Shown: one piece after another, positions 54,597-64,000 of the stretch
Layout of the letters: every line of letters begins with the position of its first letter
Position numbering within the stretch: the first letter of the stretch is position 1
Source of the DNA: Lunularia cruciata
Taxonomy: Eukaryota > Streptophyta > Marchantiopsida > Lunulariales > Lunulariaceae
Reading direction: 5' to 3'
Assembly (NCBI GenBank): GCA_948567375.1
Contig: OX419756.1
Coordinates: forward strand, 28,038,333-28,102,332
DNA length: 64,000 nucleotides
The notes under the pieces: model-generated
What the model was told of the DNA's origin: nothing
Seen by the model: the letters and a program-made list of their open reading frames with translations, nothing else
Databases searched by the model: none
Program-made: the position numbers and the translations under genes

Positions 54597-55960
54597 TCTG
54601 AGGAGGGCCAAGTGCCACATCAAGCGATAGTTGAACAGATAGTTTAGGAGTTTGCAGATGTGTTTCTGGATGATCTGCCAAAGGGGTTACCCTCCGACCG
54701 AGATATGCCCTTCAAGATCAAGTTATTGCCAAGGAGTACTCCAGTGAGTAGACCAATCTATCGGCTCTCACCAAAGGAGTTGGAAGAGTTGCAAACAACA
54801 CCTACAAAGTTGTTGGAGAAGGATTTCATATGACATAGTACCTCTCCTCGGGGAGCACCGGTACTATTTGTTCCAAAGAAGGATGGAGGACTTTATTTCT
54901 GTATTGATTACCGGGGGCTCAATAAGCAAACCATGAAGAATACATATCCCTTGCCTTGGATCGATGACTTACTTGATCAACTAAGTGGAGCACGTTACTT
55001 TTCCAAGTTGGATCTTTGTAGCGGCTATTGGCAAATTCCAATTGATAGAGAAGATGTGCAAAAGACTACCTTTCGCACAAGGTATGGACATTTTGAGAAG
55101 AGAGTTTTACCTTTTGGACTCACTAATGCTCCAGTAGTCTTCATGGATCAGATGCATCGGGTTTTGGATGGACTATTGGATCGGTCAGTGGTGGTCTTCT
55201 TGGATGATATCTTAATCTATAGTAAGACAGAGGTAGAACACGTGAATCATGTGCGAGAAATCCTAAGACAACTATGACAATGGAAATTTTATTGCAAGAA
55301 GTCAAAGTGTGCTTTTTGGCAGAAGGAGATTACCTTCTTGGGTCATAAGATCTCATCAGAGGGGATCAAGATGGAGGAAGAGAAGATCAAGGCCATTACT
55401 GATTGGCCTACCCCAAAGGATGCTACAGAAGTATGGGCATTCAATGGATTGGCTAGTTTTTACCGGCAATTCATCCACTATTATGCTCATGTGGCTGCAC
55501 CATTGATTGACCTCTTGGGAAAGAACTCAAGCTTCCTGTGGAATACCAAACATGAAGAAGTATTCCAGAAGTTGAAACATATGGTGTCTTCAAGACCCAT
55601 TCTTCAACCATATGATCCTCAACTACCTTGTGTGGTTGGTTTTGGTGCTTCTAACTTTGCAATTGGAGTTGTGTTGCAACAAGAATTTCCGGATGGACTA
55701 CATCCCATTGCCTTTGTGTCTTGCCTACTAAATACAACTGAAAGAAATTACTCTGCTTGAGATTGGGAACAACTTGCAATGGTATATGCCACCAAGGTAT
55801 GGAGGCATTATCTCTTGAGGAAACAAGTGATCATGTGAATTGATCACAAGCCATTGTTGCAGACCTTACACCTGGAGCACATGAAGAGTCAACATCATCG
55901 ATGGGAAGAGTAACTTCAATTGTTTGACATCAACTTGGGTACAAACCAGGTCAGTTCCAT
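54597..55960 (+). pseudogene. Reverse transcriptase and RNase H of nested chromovirus
   Basis: RT motifs are [48 protein letters not shown] and [11 protein letters not shown] (FLDD box). Tether and RNase H follow: FNGLASFYRQFIHYYA, VGFGASNFAIGVVLQQE and TTERNYSA. In-frame TGA codons near 54831, 55275 and 55758 sit where Arg (CGA) is expected, and a TAA near 55911 sits where Gln is expected. Confidence 0.8.
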
Positions 55961-55993
55961 GTCATCCCTGATGCTCTATCACGATGACCTGAT

Positions 55994-57200
55994 TTGAAGT
56001 CCCTTCCTCTCATTGCGGCAGCAATTACGACGGTGTCAATTGACCCCAAGATCCATAACGAGTTTTGGTTAGCTCCACAACAAGATCCCTTCTTCCAAAT
56101 GGTACATGGTCGTCTAACAATAGGTGACAAGGAGTACAACACCTTCTCCTTCAAGGAAGGCCTTCTATTCCATGCGGACCGGATCTATGTTCCAACCAAA
56201 GGTGATCTTCAACTTATGTGCCTTCAAGAAGCCCATGATTTACCCATCGCTGGTCACATGGGTGTGGACAAGACCTTGGGTACCCTCTAACGTCAATGGT
56301 GGTGGCCCAACATGACACAAGATGTTCGAGAATTTGTCAGATTGTGTGAGAGCTACCAACGTAACAAGGCCAGTAACCAGAAGCCGAGTGGACTCCTTCA
56401 ACCACTCACCATTCCATCCACTCGCTGGGAGCATGTGAGCTTGGATCTCATCACATCCTTGCCAAAGACAAAACAAGGACACACCGCAATCGTGGTGTTT
56501 GTGGATGAGCTTAGTAAGCAAATCCACTTGGCACCAACCTATGATACCGTGGATGCTCCAACCTTAGCGCAAATCTACTTCAACAATGTCTTCAAGCATC
56601 ATGGGATGCCACATGTACTCATCTCTGACCATGATCCTTGATTTACTGGGAAGTTTTGGCAAGCACTCTTCTAGATACTCGGCACCAAGCTTGCTTTGTC
56701 CACGGCCTATCATCCTCAAATTGATGGACAAACCAAACGTGAAAATTGTACATTGGAGGATATGTTGCGGGCCTTTGTCAATGTCCACCATACCAATTGG
56801 GATGAATATCTTGTAGCTACAGAATTTGCCTACAACAATTCCAAATAGGCAAGCACCAGATTTTCCCCCTTCTTTCTCAATTTTGGCCAAGATCCGCTTG
56901 TTCCAGATTCTCTTCTTGCTCCCCCTCCATCTCAGGTTCCTCATACTTCCACATTCTTGACCACTATATCCCAATCGCTCCAACAAGCCAAGTCTCACCT
57001 CCTTGTTGCTCAGAATCACTAAAAACAATATGTGGACCACCATCATTGTGATCTCACCTTTGAAGTTGGTGATAAAGTCATGTTATCCTCCCTCTCCCAC
57101 TTGATACCCAAGTTTGTAAACTTGCCCCTAACTGGATAGGACCCTTTGATATCACCCAAATTGTCTCTCTTGTTGTTTATCGACTTGCCTTACCTTGTCA
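55994..57200 (+). pseudogene. Integrase of nested chromovirus
   Basis: In a different frame from RT. Zinc-binding region AGHMGVDKTLGTL and CESYQRNK (one Cys replaced by Tyr), core [20 protein letters not shown] and then [13 protein letters not shown]. The catalytic Glu of the usual DGQTER reads Lys here. Several stops occur. Confidence 0.75.
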
Positions 57201-57321
57201 CATGCATATCCATCCTGTCTTTCATGTTTCCAAGTTGAAACCCTTTGTTCCTAACCCCTCTTCCTTTTTCTCTCGAGTCTAACCTCCCCCTCTTCCTGTC
57301 CCTATCAATGATCATGAAGAG

Positions 57322-57490
57322 TACAAAGTTGATTGTATCCTTGCGCATCACCATATTCAACGAAGCCGTCGCCAACATACAAAGTACAAGGTCCTTTGGA
57401 AAGGGTATCCCCTTCATGATGTCACCTGGGAGCCTCTTTCTCACCTCCAGAATGCACAGACGGCCATCCAAGAATTCGAAGCTTCACTGG
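57322..57490 (+). pseudogene. Chromodomain of nested chromovirus
   Basis: HEEYKVDCILAHH, KYKVLWKGYPLHDVTWEP and AIQEFEA form a classic chromodomain with its aromatic residues (Tyr, Trp, Trp), at the end of pol just before the 3' LTR. Confidence 0.8.
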
Positions 57491-57513
57491 CGACGAGGAC
57501 GTCACCAACTAGT

Positions 57514-57525
57514 GGCGGGGGAATA
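57514..57525 (+). promoter_or_regulatory. Polypurine tract of nested chromovirus
   Basis: ggcgggggaata lies immediately before the 3' LTR, the usual place for plus-strand DNA priming. Confidence 0.75.
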
Positions 57526-57951
57526 TGTAACAATATGGAGTTTAGCGACAAAGTTAGTCGGGCTTACGAAGTAGCACATAAGACAAAGTAGCCTAAAATA
57601 TTCTGGAAATATCTAGGAAGCTTCTTGGGAAGCTTCCCGGTTAACTTAGCTTGCACCTTAAGTAAGTAGTTTCTAAAAGGAAGCTTCTAGAAGCTTCCAA
57701 CTAGCTTAGCTTGCACGCCAAGTAGGCGACTTCTAGAAAGAAACTTCTTGAGAAGCTTCCTAGTTAACTTGGCTTGCACTCTAAGAAAGCAGCTTGAGGA
57801 AGCTTCTTGAGAAGCTTCTCAAGGACCTTGTATGCTACCTATAAATACCAAAGCCAAAGCTCATGCTAGGCATTTGGAGTTTTCCCTCATTCAAGTGTCC
57901 CAATGTGAGTTTCCATTCTCCTATTTCTCTCCTCGGATTCAGTCTTTTACG
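57526..57951 (+). repeat. 3' LTR of nested chromovirus
   Basis: 426 bp, matching 52326-52751. The last base is g instead of a, and the 5-bp target duplication follows. Confidence 0.9.
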
Positions 57952-59300
57952 AAGGTAGTCCTAGAATGACATCATAGTGTAGAGATACCACTCCAAAGCT
58001 CATACACTCCAAATACTCCTTCCCAATCTTGAAAGTAATAGATTGCAAGTTACAAAATGTAGAATCTTTTCTACCATCCGCCATCATCAATCTACTTCTA
58101 ATTACTGGCTTGATAAGAATACCCAATTCTTTTGCTATTTGCATATACATACAATTCTCTAAAATTCCAGAATCAATCAAAATCTTACAACCCTAATTAG
58201 ATATCATACCTTACAACCAAAACAAACTTGTATAGGTTGAGCCTTTAATCCAATTAAAACTAATCAAATTTCCAATAGATAGCTCAAAATCTCCTATTGG
58301 GATTCCTCGTTCCCTTGATTATTTTTCTCCACAAACTCCATCTGCGTGACTTTTTGAGGTCACTTATTCCTAAATAGATATTCAATAATGTGATGTCTAG
58401 TTGGCAATAATAAAAATAACCATAATTTTGTTGTAGTCTTTCTCTATCTATTGTACCAAATGGTCTTTGTTGGATAACATCAATCTCCATTAGTGTTGGT
58501 TCCTCCATCCATGCATAATGTATTGGTAGGCTTTGTTGGATAACATCAATCTCCATTAGTGTTGGTTCCTCCACCCATGCATAATGTATTGGTAGGCTTT
58601 GTGTAGGTCAAGGTTGAGATCAAGTTGTCACAACCAAAGAATCAAAGTGCTCAACCAATTGTATGGTTTCTTCCACATTTTGTGGTTCTCGCATGGTCAT
58701 CTCCAATTTGGTTTATGACTTCAATTCCCTCACAAATCAATCTAGAACTTCACCTTCTTGTATATCTGGGATCTGTATGATGATATTTTGAAATTGCAGG
58801 ATGTAGTTCTTTATAGAGCCAATTTGCTTCAACTCTGCCACTTTATCTCATTTGGCTTGGGTGGCATTTATAGTTTGAAATTGACCAAGTATTACATCTT
58901 TGAATTCTTCCCATGTCAAGATTGGTGCAACAATCTATGGTTCAACTTGCTCCACTCAAAATTACCACCAAAGTTTAGCCACACCATCCAATTGGCTAGA
59001 AGCCAAGAGAATCTATTTCCATTTGTCTTGAAGATTGGTAGCTTTAAAATAACATTCCCGGTCAAATACAAAATTCTTCATTGTGTTTGGAGGATTCTTG
59101 CCTTCAAACACCTTGGGTTTTGGAAATTGGATATGATCTTCTCCATCTTGAATTGGTGTTCTCTCTATGTGTTCTTGTCGTTACTGGTCTTGTTCATCCA
59201 ACAATTAATAAGGTGTTCAATTTATTATTGTATAGCAATGATAATGTCTAATATTGCTACCATGGCTACTATTCTATCTCACTACTCCCAATTTATCTAA
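57947..59300 (-). pseudogene. Gag and protease of outer chromovirus
   Basis: Protease frame 58180-57947: IDSGILENCMYMQIAKELGI and DVILGLP, cut by the nested insertion. Upstream, 58574-58284 has MEEPTLMEIDVIQQ twice and a degenerate knuckle, and further gag remains reach about 59200. Stops are frequent. Confidence 0.7.
58465..58596 (-). repeat. 66-bp in-frame tandem duplication in outer gag
   Basis: 58465-58530 and 58531-58596 differ by about one base. The unit is 22 codons and duplicates MEEPTLMEIDVIQQ with its neighbours. Confidence 0.9.
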
Positions 59301-59533
59301 TTTATTAACACAAAGATTCATCAATTCACCTTTCTCTATAAATTACAACCAGAAGTATCAAGAGTTCCTTAAATAAGGTGATCATATGCAAGAAATCCTA
59401 CCCAAAGCGTGAGGTGATGAATTGTGTGAAAAAATGCTTGGGTAATATCTTGATAAAAAAATCCCAATGATTTGGTGGAAGTGGATTTGGTGATCCATAA
59501 ATTCTATCCATCCCATTCCTACTTTGATCCTAA

Positions 59534-59948
59534 TGTAAAAGACCAAGGCTGAGGAGAGAAATAAGAGAATGGAAGATCATATTGGGACACTTGAATGTGA
59601 ATAAACTCCAAATGCTTAGCATGAGATTTGGCTCTAGTATTTATAGAGATCCTAGAAGACTCTTGAGAAGCATCTCAAGAAGCTTCCTTGAGCCACTTTC
59701 TTGGAGTGCAATCCAAGTTAATTGGGAAATTTCCTCAAGAAGTTTTTTCCTAGAAGTCATTTACTTGGTATGCAAGCTAAGCTAGTTAGAAGCTTCTAGA
59801 AGTTTCTTTCTAGAAACTACATACTTGTGGTGCAAGCTAAGCTAATCGGGAAGCTCCTTGGATACTTATAGGATACTGTAGGTTAATTTGTCTTATTTTT
59901 TATGTTGTTAGCCCTACTAACCTCATTGCTAAACTCAATATTGTTACA
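59534..59948 (-). repeat. 5' LTR of outer chromovirus
   Basis: 415 bp, tgtaaaagacc to attgttaca, related to 48455-48881 with more differences and small indels than the nested LTR pair. Confidence 0.85.
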
Positions 59949-62900
59949 ATATGCCATCCTCTCAAATAGCTATCACACACCAACATAATAATAGCTCCAC
60001 CAAAAGAGCCACATAACATACATCGCAAGCCTAAACATATAATTGCCAAGCTTAGGTCCATAGTACCATCAATGTTTGGGAGGTGGTATGCTACACAATT
60101 GCATACATGATCCTTCCAAATAATACCATCATGTACAAGTGATAAGGACTCCAGATACAACGATTAATACAAGGACTCTAGATGGCCAAACCTCATGCAT
60201 TCTCAAGATAATATGGTCTATAGAGACATCAAGTGTCATTGGTGTTGTCTGTAATAGATATACATAGTCACTTGGATGAAATTGATAGATTAGAGGTCTA
60301 TAACCTCCTCCTTGAATAGTAGCATAGTGTAATCTATCCCTATGTTGAGAAATCATCAAGTTCTCAAAGACCATCGACATCATTCTCCAAAAGATCTCTA
60401 CCCGTTGAGAATAGGCACTCACCCATACATTTGGATCATCCAAGTCCAAAACTATAATAGCATCTTGACGAATGGTTGTAGGTAAATTTGGATCTTGTGC
60501 ATAAAGTAGAAAGTAAGGAGAGAAGGATGCTAAGGAGGCTTGTCAGCTAAACCAATAACCCATGGCCAACCAAGGTAACTGGAGATCCCAATCTCCCAAG
60601 TGGCTTCTTTGCAAACCATACTTCCACAATCCTCTCTTCACCGTCTAAACCAGTCTCTCTACTAAGCCATCTTCCTTAGGGTGATCTTGGGAGGTAGCAC
60701 AATTATCAATCAATACCTTGTCATACAAGACTAAAACTCCCCCAAGAAATTTGTACCCTGATCAATCAAAACCTCAACTAGTGCACCAAAATGATTAAGA
60801 ATTTGATCCAAGAACAAGTAAGTCATCCTTTCATTGGACTTGTCAAAAAGTGCCTCCAACTCAATCCACTTGGAAAAATATTCCACCATTACCAAAACAT
60901 ACGATGATGTCTCACAATCAATGGTAAAGGTCCATTGAAGTCCAAATTCCAATTGTAACATGGGTTAGAGATCTCGACAAGATTACATCAATTAAATGAT
61001 TCTCTAACTCAATCACAAAACACACATTTGGCAACAAACTATTGTACCTCAATCTGTATATCACACCACCAATAATGATTATGGAGTAAGCTATATGTAT
61101 GTTTTACTACAAAATGTCCTAGCTCCTCATGAGTATGAGGGACCAACTATGGCCTCTGCGATAGAAGTGGTACTACTTGCACTCTACCATCCTCCTATAC
61201 CCAACAAAGATGTCTACACTCCAATCTAAACTACTTGGCTTGCTAAAGGACACAATCTTTCTCCTTGGCCCCAATTGTGCCACCCACAACATCAATGCAA
61301 AGATAGTCCATCATTAAGACATCATCATGAATGTCTCACTGAACTCTACCAATATCTTCACCCTTTGGATCTATAACTTCAATAACTCTTTGTGTATGTG
61401 TTGAGAGAGATACCAAAAAAGCCTTAGAAAATATACAAAGAAACACCAATACATGTGAATTTGGTACCATCTCACTATGCCAACATGCTCTGGTCTGATC
61501 TTATTGGTTTGGACATGGGTTTCTATTCAACCCATTTGTATCACAATTCATCACTCTTGGTATGTGAACAATCATGAAATCATACTCTTGTAAATCAAAG
61601 CACACCACGCAAGCTTCCTTGAAAGCTTGTAGGACTCCATCAACCACTTTAATGGATGATGATCAATGATGAGAGTAAAGGGGTTACCAAATAGGCAACA
61701 TTAGAAATGTTCTACTATCCATATTGCTCCAAGCACTCTCCCTCATATGAACTATACTTCACCTCTGTTGAATTGTTGAAGTGACTAGCATAGGCCACCA
61801 CAAACTCCTTCTCCTCATCATCATGTTGGGTGAACATTGCTCCATGCCCCAACATACTCCAACTAGTGTGAACTTGAAATGGTCATCCTTTGATTGGTCT
61901 CCTCAAAATAGGAACAGATGTCAACCTCTCCTTGAGCTTAACAAAAGCTCTCTCTTGAGTACGAGAATCACCCATCAAAGGAATGTTCTCTATAAGGTAC
62001 ATTGGAAAATAGACTTATGAACTTGGAAATAACTAATATATGTAACATATCCCAAAACTCACCAAATAGGAATCTTGAAGAGTCAAACCTCAGCCAACAC
62101 GTGTATATCCTTGACATGGCCATCCAAAAATCACCAAATGAATGGGCTCTCCAAGTCCAAGTCCCCCAACAAGAAAATGTATGTTTGTAGGGTCTTTTGG
62201 TAATGGTTGATGGTTGACATTGGTAATAACTCAAGATATCAATATGTCAAATGTGCCACATGATGTAGAGACTCTCGCCTTATAGTCTCATCTCTCTCCA
62301 CATACAAGTACCTTTGTATTTGTATACCTGCCTATAGTACCATAGCTAATCCAATGTTAATCCCATTCAACAACTCCAATAGACATACTCCCTCTATTGG
62401 ATATTGCCAAGCAATGAGTGTGGTATCCAAAGGTGTCAAGATAATAAAATTTAGAGGCTCATCCTCACATTGGTTTCTTGGTGAAACAAAGACTCCACTC
62501 TAAGCCTATTGGACCAGTGGATTTGCATGTTGCTACAATGCCTCCTCTGAACTTTACAATAGAACATCCAAGGTGGATGGAACAATCTCACTCATACTCC
62601 ATATCCAAGTGATATCCTCTACATGGGCGTTCACCTCCAATAAATCACCAGGCCAAATAACTTCACCATTGAAATTGATGCTGCCATGGTCCCGGATTGT
62701 AGTGAGCCAAGATTATCACTACTGAAGTGTATTGGTCGGCAACATACTCGTCTCTCATTTGATTGCCAATTTGGTCTATAGGAAGCTATCTCTTCCCAAT
62801 AGTTAATACTAAAACACATGGGGTATAACATTGCACCCCAACTAGCACATCATAAGACTCAACTACTATTTTATGGCTTGAGCTCTCACCATAGAGCTAT

Positions 62901-64000
62901 CAATCGGATGACTAGGCTGAACCTGGACAACAAGCTCTCCACATGTGATGTATTGTGTCTAACCACCCCTTAGAGATATTTGGATCTAAAATGGACACCT
63001 CTCCATATCGGTCTTCCATAACTCCAAACCGACTACTATAGCCTTCTCCAACATAAGAGGCTACTCACTAGAGTCTAATAAGACTCACTATGGTGTATAA
63101 ACCTTCTCTAAAGGTCCCACCAAATAGAAAATCTCCCTTTGGTTATCTAATAGGACAACACTAAGTGTTAACAACATTCTCTCAAAGGTCGGTCTAGCTG
63201 GTAAGTCTTCCAATCTAGCCACTGCTACTTGCCATAAACCAATAGTAGTTGAGCGGATCCCATGCTCCTCAACCAAGTCAACTTCACTATCAACCACTCT
63301 ACTCTAGAAGCAAGAACCACATCATCCCTACTCTCACAAAGCATGGTAGCCAATCAAAAAATTAGAGTTAGATTAACTCCCAATGTGAACATGTTATTGG
63401 CCAAAAAAAAGAGCAATGCATAATCAGTTGAGCAGCCCCCAACATTGTATTAGACTTAGTCTGTGTAGTAGCAAGTGATTGACTAGTAGATAGTCTATCA
63501 TGCACCACATCACCACCTACTACACTTGCATTGGGACGTTTAGGAGCCATAGATGTTGCTTGTAATGCCTCAAAGAGTGTAAAAGATTGGGGAAGTTTGA
63601 CCTATCTACCAGCCTCTCCTCTATGTAGGTCCAACTCCATTGATGCTCCTCTAGGCTTTGGAGCACATACTGCACTCATAGTCACGCATGCAAATGCATC
63701 TATCTATGCAACTTCACACATAAAATCCAAGACATCTCTATCATCAACTATGAGGTGGAAGCCTCAACACCCAAATCTGATATCCTTTGAGCAATAGCCA
63801 TGCTAGCCAATATCTGCTCCAACTACTCAATCAGAGTAGCATGGTTGTATCAAAAGTAAGGGCAGGTACTGCACCTTACCTAGATGTGGATACTCTATCA
63901 GCACCTTGTACTCCATGACATAGAGCTCTTCTACCACCTTCCATAGTAGCCCTACCACTTCTATACATGCTTAGGTAGGTCAAAGCTAATGTGACCAAAT
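59949..64000 (-). mobile_element. PHD-type gypsy copy 2, right part (runs off the window)
   Basis: Matches about 12905-16960 of copy 1 in order. The minus strand shows the upstream half of the PHD-like module (CMLCGSFGG...MLVCD, 60040-59953), GGGYRPLIYQFHPSDYVYL (60449-60129), integrase core TIDCETSSYVLVMVEYFSKWIE and LIDQGTNFLGEF (60961-60731), and the protease-proximal region LVEEHGIRSTTIGLWQV (63297-63088). All frames are short. Its gag start and 5' LTR lie outside the window. Confidence 0.8.

Larger units (their letters stand above)
52326..57951 (+). mobile_element. Nested Ty3/gypsy chromovirus (younger, same family)
   Basis: Full-length 5626-bp element with LTRs 52326-52751 and 57526-57951 (426 bp each), a primer-binding site for initiator Met tRNA, a polypurine tract and a 5-bp target duplication. 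gag, protease, RT and part of RNase H share one frame from 53109, broken only by single stops at 53481, 53916, 54594 and further on. A frameshift follows between 55760 and 55994, before the integrase. The two LTRs differ at about 16 positions by eye, 14 of them transitions, so the insertion is clearly younger than the outer element but not recent. Confidence 0.9.
48455..59948 (-). mobile_element. Outer Ty3/gypsy chromovirus, split by a younger relative
   Basis: LTRs at 48455-48881 (3') and 59534-59948 (5'), both TGT...ACA, with a 5-bp target duplication. On the minus strand, starting from the 5' LTR, come a worn primer-binding site, gag (about 59200-58280), protease (58180-57947, DSGILENC), then the nested element, a repeat linker (52234-52001), RT (51555-51009, FLDDILIYS), an integrase zinc region (50316-50086, HMGVDKTLGTL), an integrase core (about 49900-49700) and a chromodomain (about 49160-49000, EYKVLWEGYPLHD). 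Many stops and duplications make it inactive. It lies in the PHD-like region of gypsy copy 2. Removing the nested 5626 bp gives an element of about 5.9 kb. Confidence 0.85.

Noticed and set aside
56240-57471. Minus-strand frames in the nested chromovirus, up to 160 codons
   Set aside because: Antisense shadows of the integrase and chromodomain, which read clearly on plus.

Overview
The window looks like nuclear DNA of a land plant, most probably a liverwort (Marchantia-like). The reason is an immune receptor gene at 36271-40192 whose exons encode an alpha/beta-hydrolase, then NB-ARC, then LRR. This HNL architecture (hydrolase-NBS-LRR) is, as far as I know, a class described from liverworts. 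Genes are split by GT-AG introns, intergenic DNA is AT-rich, and more than half of the window is retrotransposon. I see no bacterial operon, CRISPR array, rRNA or intact tRNA. All exon boundaries below were read by eye from splice consensus and phase.

Layout. (1) 1-9350: the end of one HNL gene (unit A: NB-ARC end, nine LRRs), a TPR-repeat gene, a spacer, then two decayed TPR copies. (2) 9350-12000: pyrimidine-rich filler and a decayed fragment of ZW10 (kinetochore/vesicle-tethering protein). (3) 12012-19959: a decayed minus-strand Ty3/gypsy element with tandem zinc knuckles and a PHD-finger-like C terminus. (4) 22128-25500: a decayed minus-strand non-LTR retrotransposon with a C2H2 finger, a reverse transcriptase and a C-terminal restriction-like endonuclease. 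(5) 27506-31766: a decayed LTR-flanked unit with a coiled-coil pseudogene, surrounding a copy of the NLR spacer. (6) 31800-44392: the second NLR block, with a TPR pseudogene, spacer, duplicated HNL 5' end, the HNL gene and its TPR gene. (7) 44393-47000: unassigned DNA and a decayed MULE transposase. (8) 47491-64000: a second PHD-type gypsy copy, split by a chromovirus (48455-59948, minus strand) that is itself split by a younger chromovirus of the same family (52326-57951, plus strand). Both insertions have perfect 5-bp target-site duplications.

How it fits together. The NLR region is a remnant tandem array with the repeat unit HNL receptor -> TPR gene -> about 2.2 kb spacer. The TPR partner follows each receptor and survives in four or five copies, so the pair may be a functional module or one spliced transcript. 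Nearly every copy is damaged in a different way. Unit A runs off the left edge. The complete HNL (unit E) has a frame break before the P-loop and lost about 665 bp of LRR coding sequence. Its hydrolase also lacks the usual nucleophile serine. The rest of the window records repeated retroelement invasion, with C-to-T type decay of coding frames.
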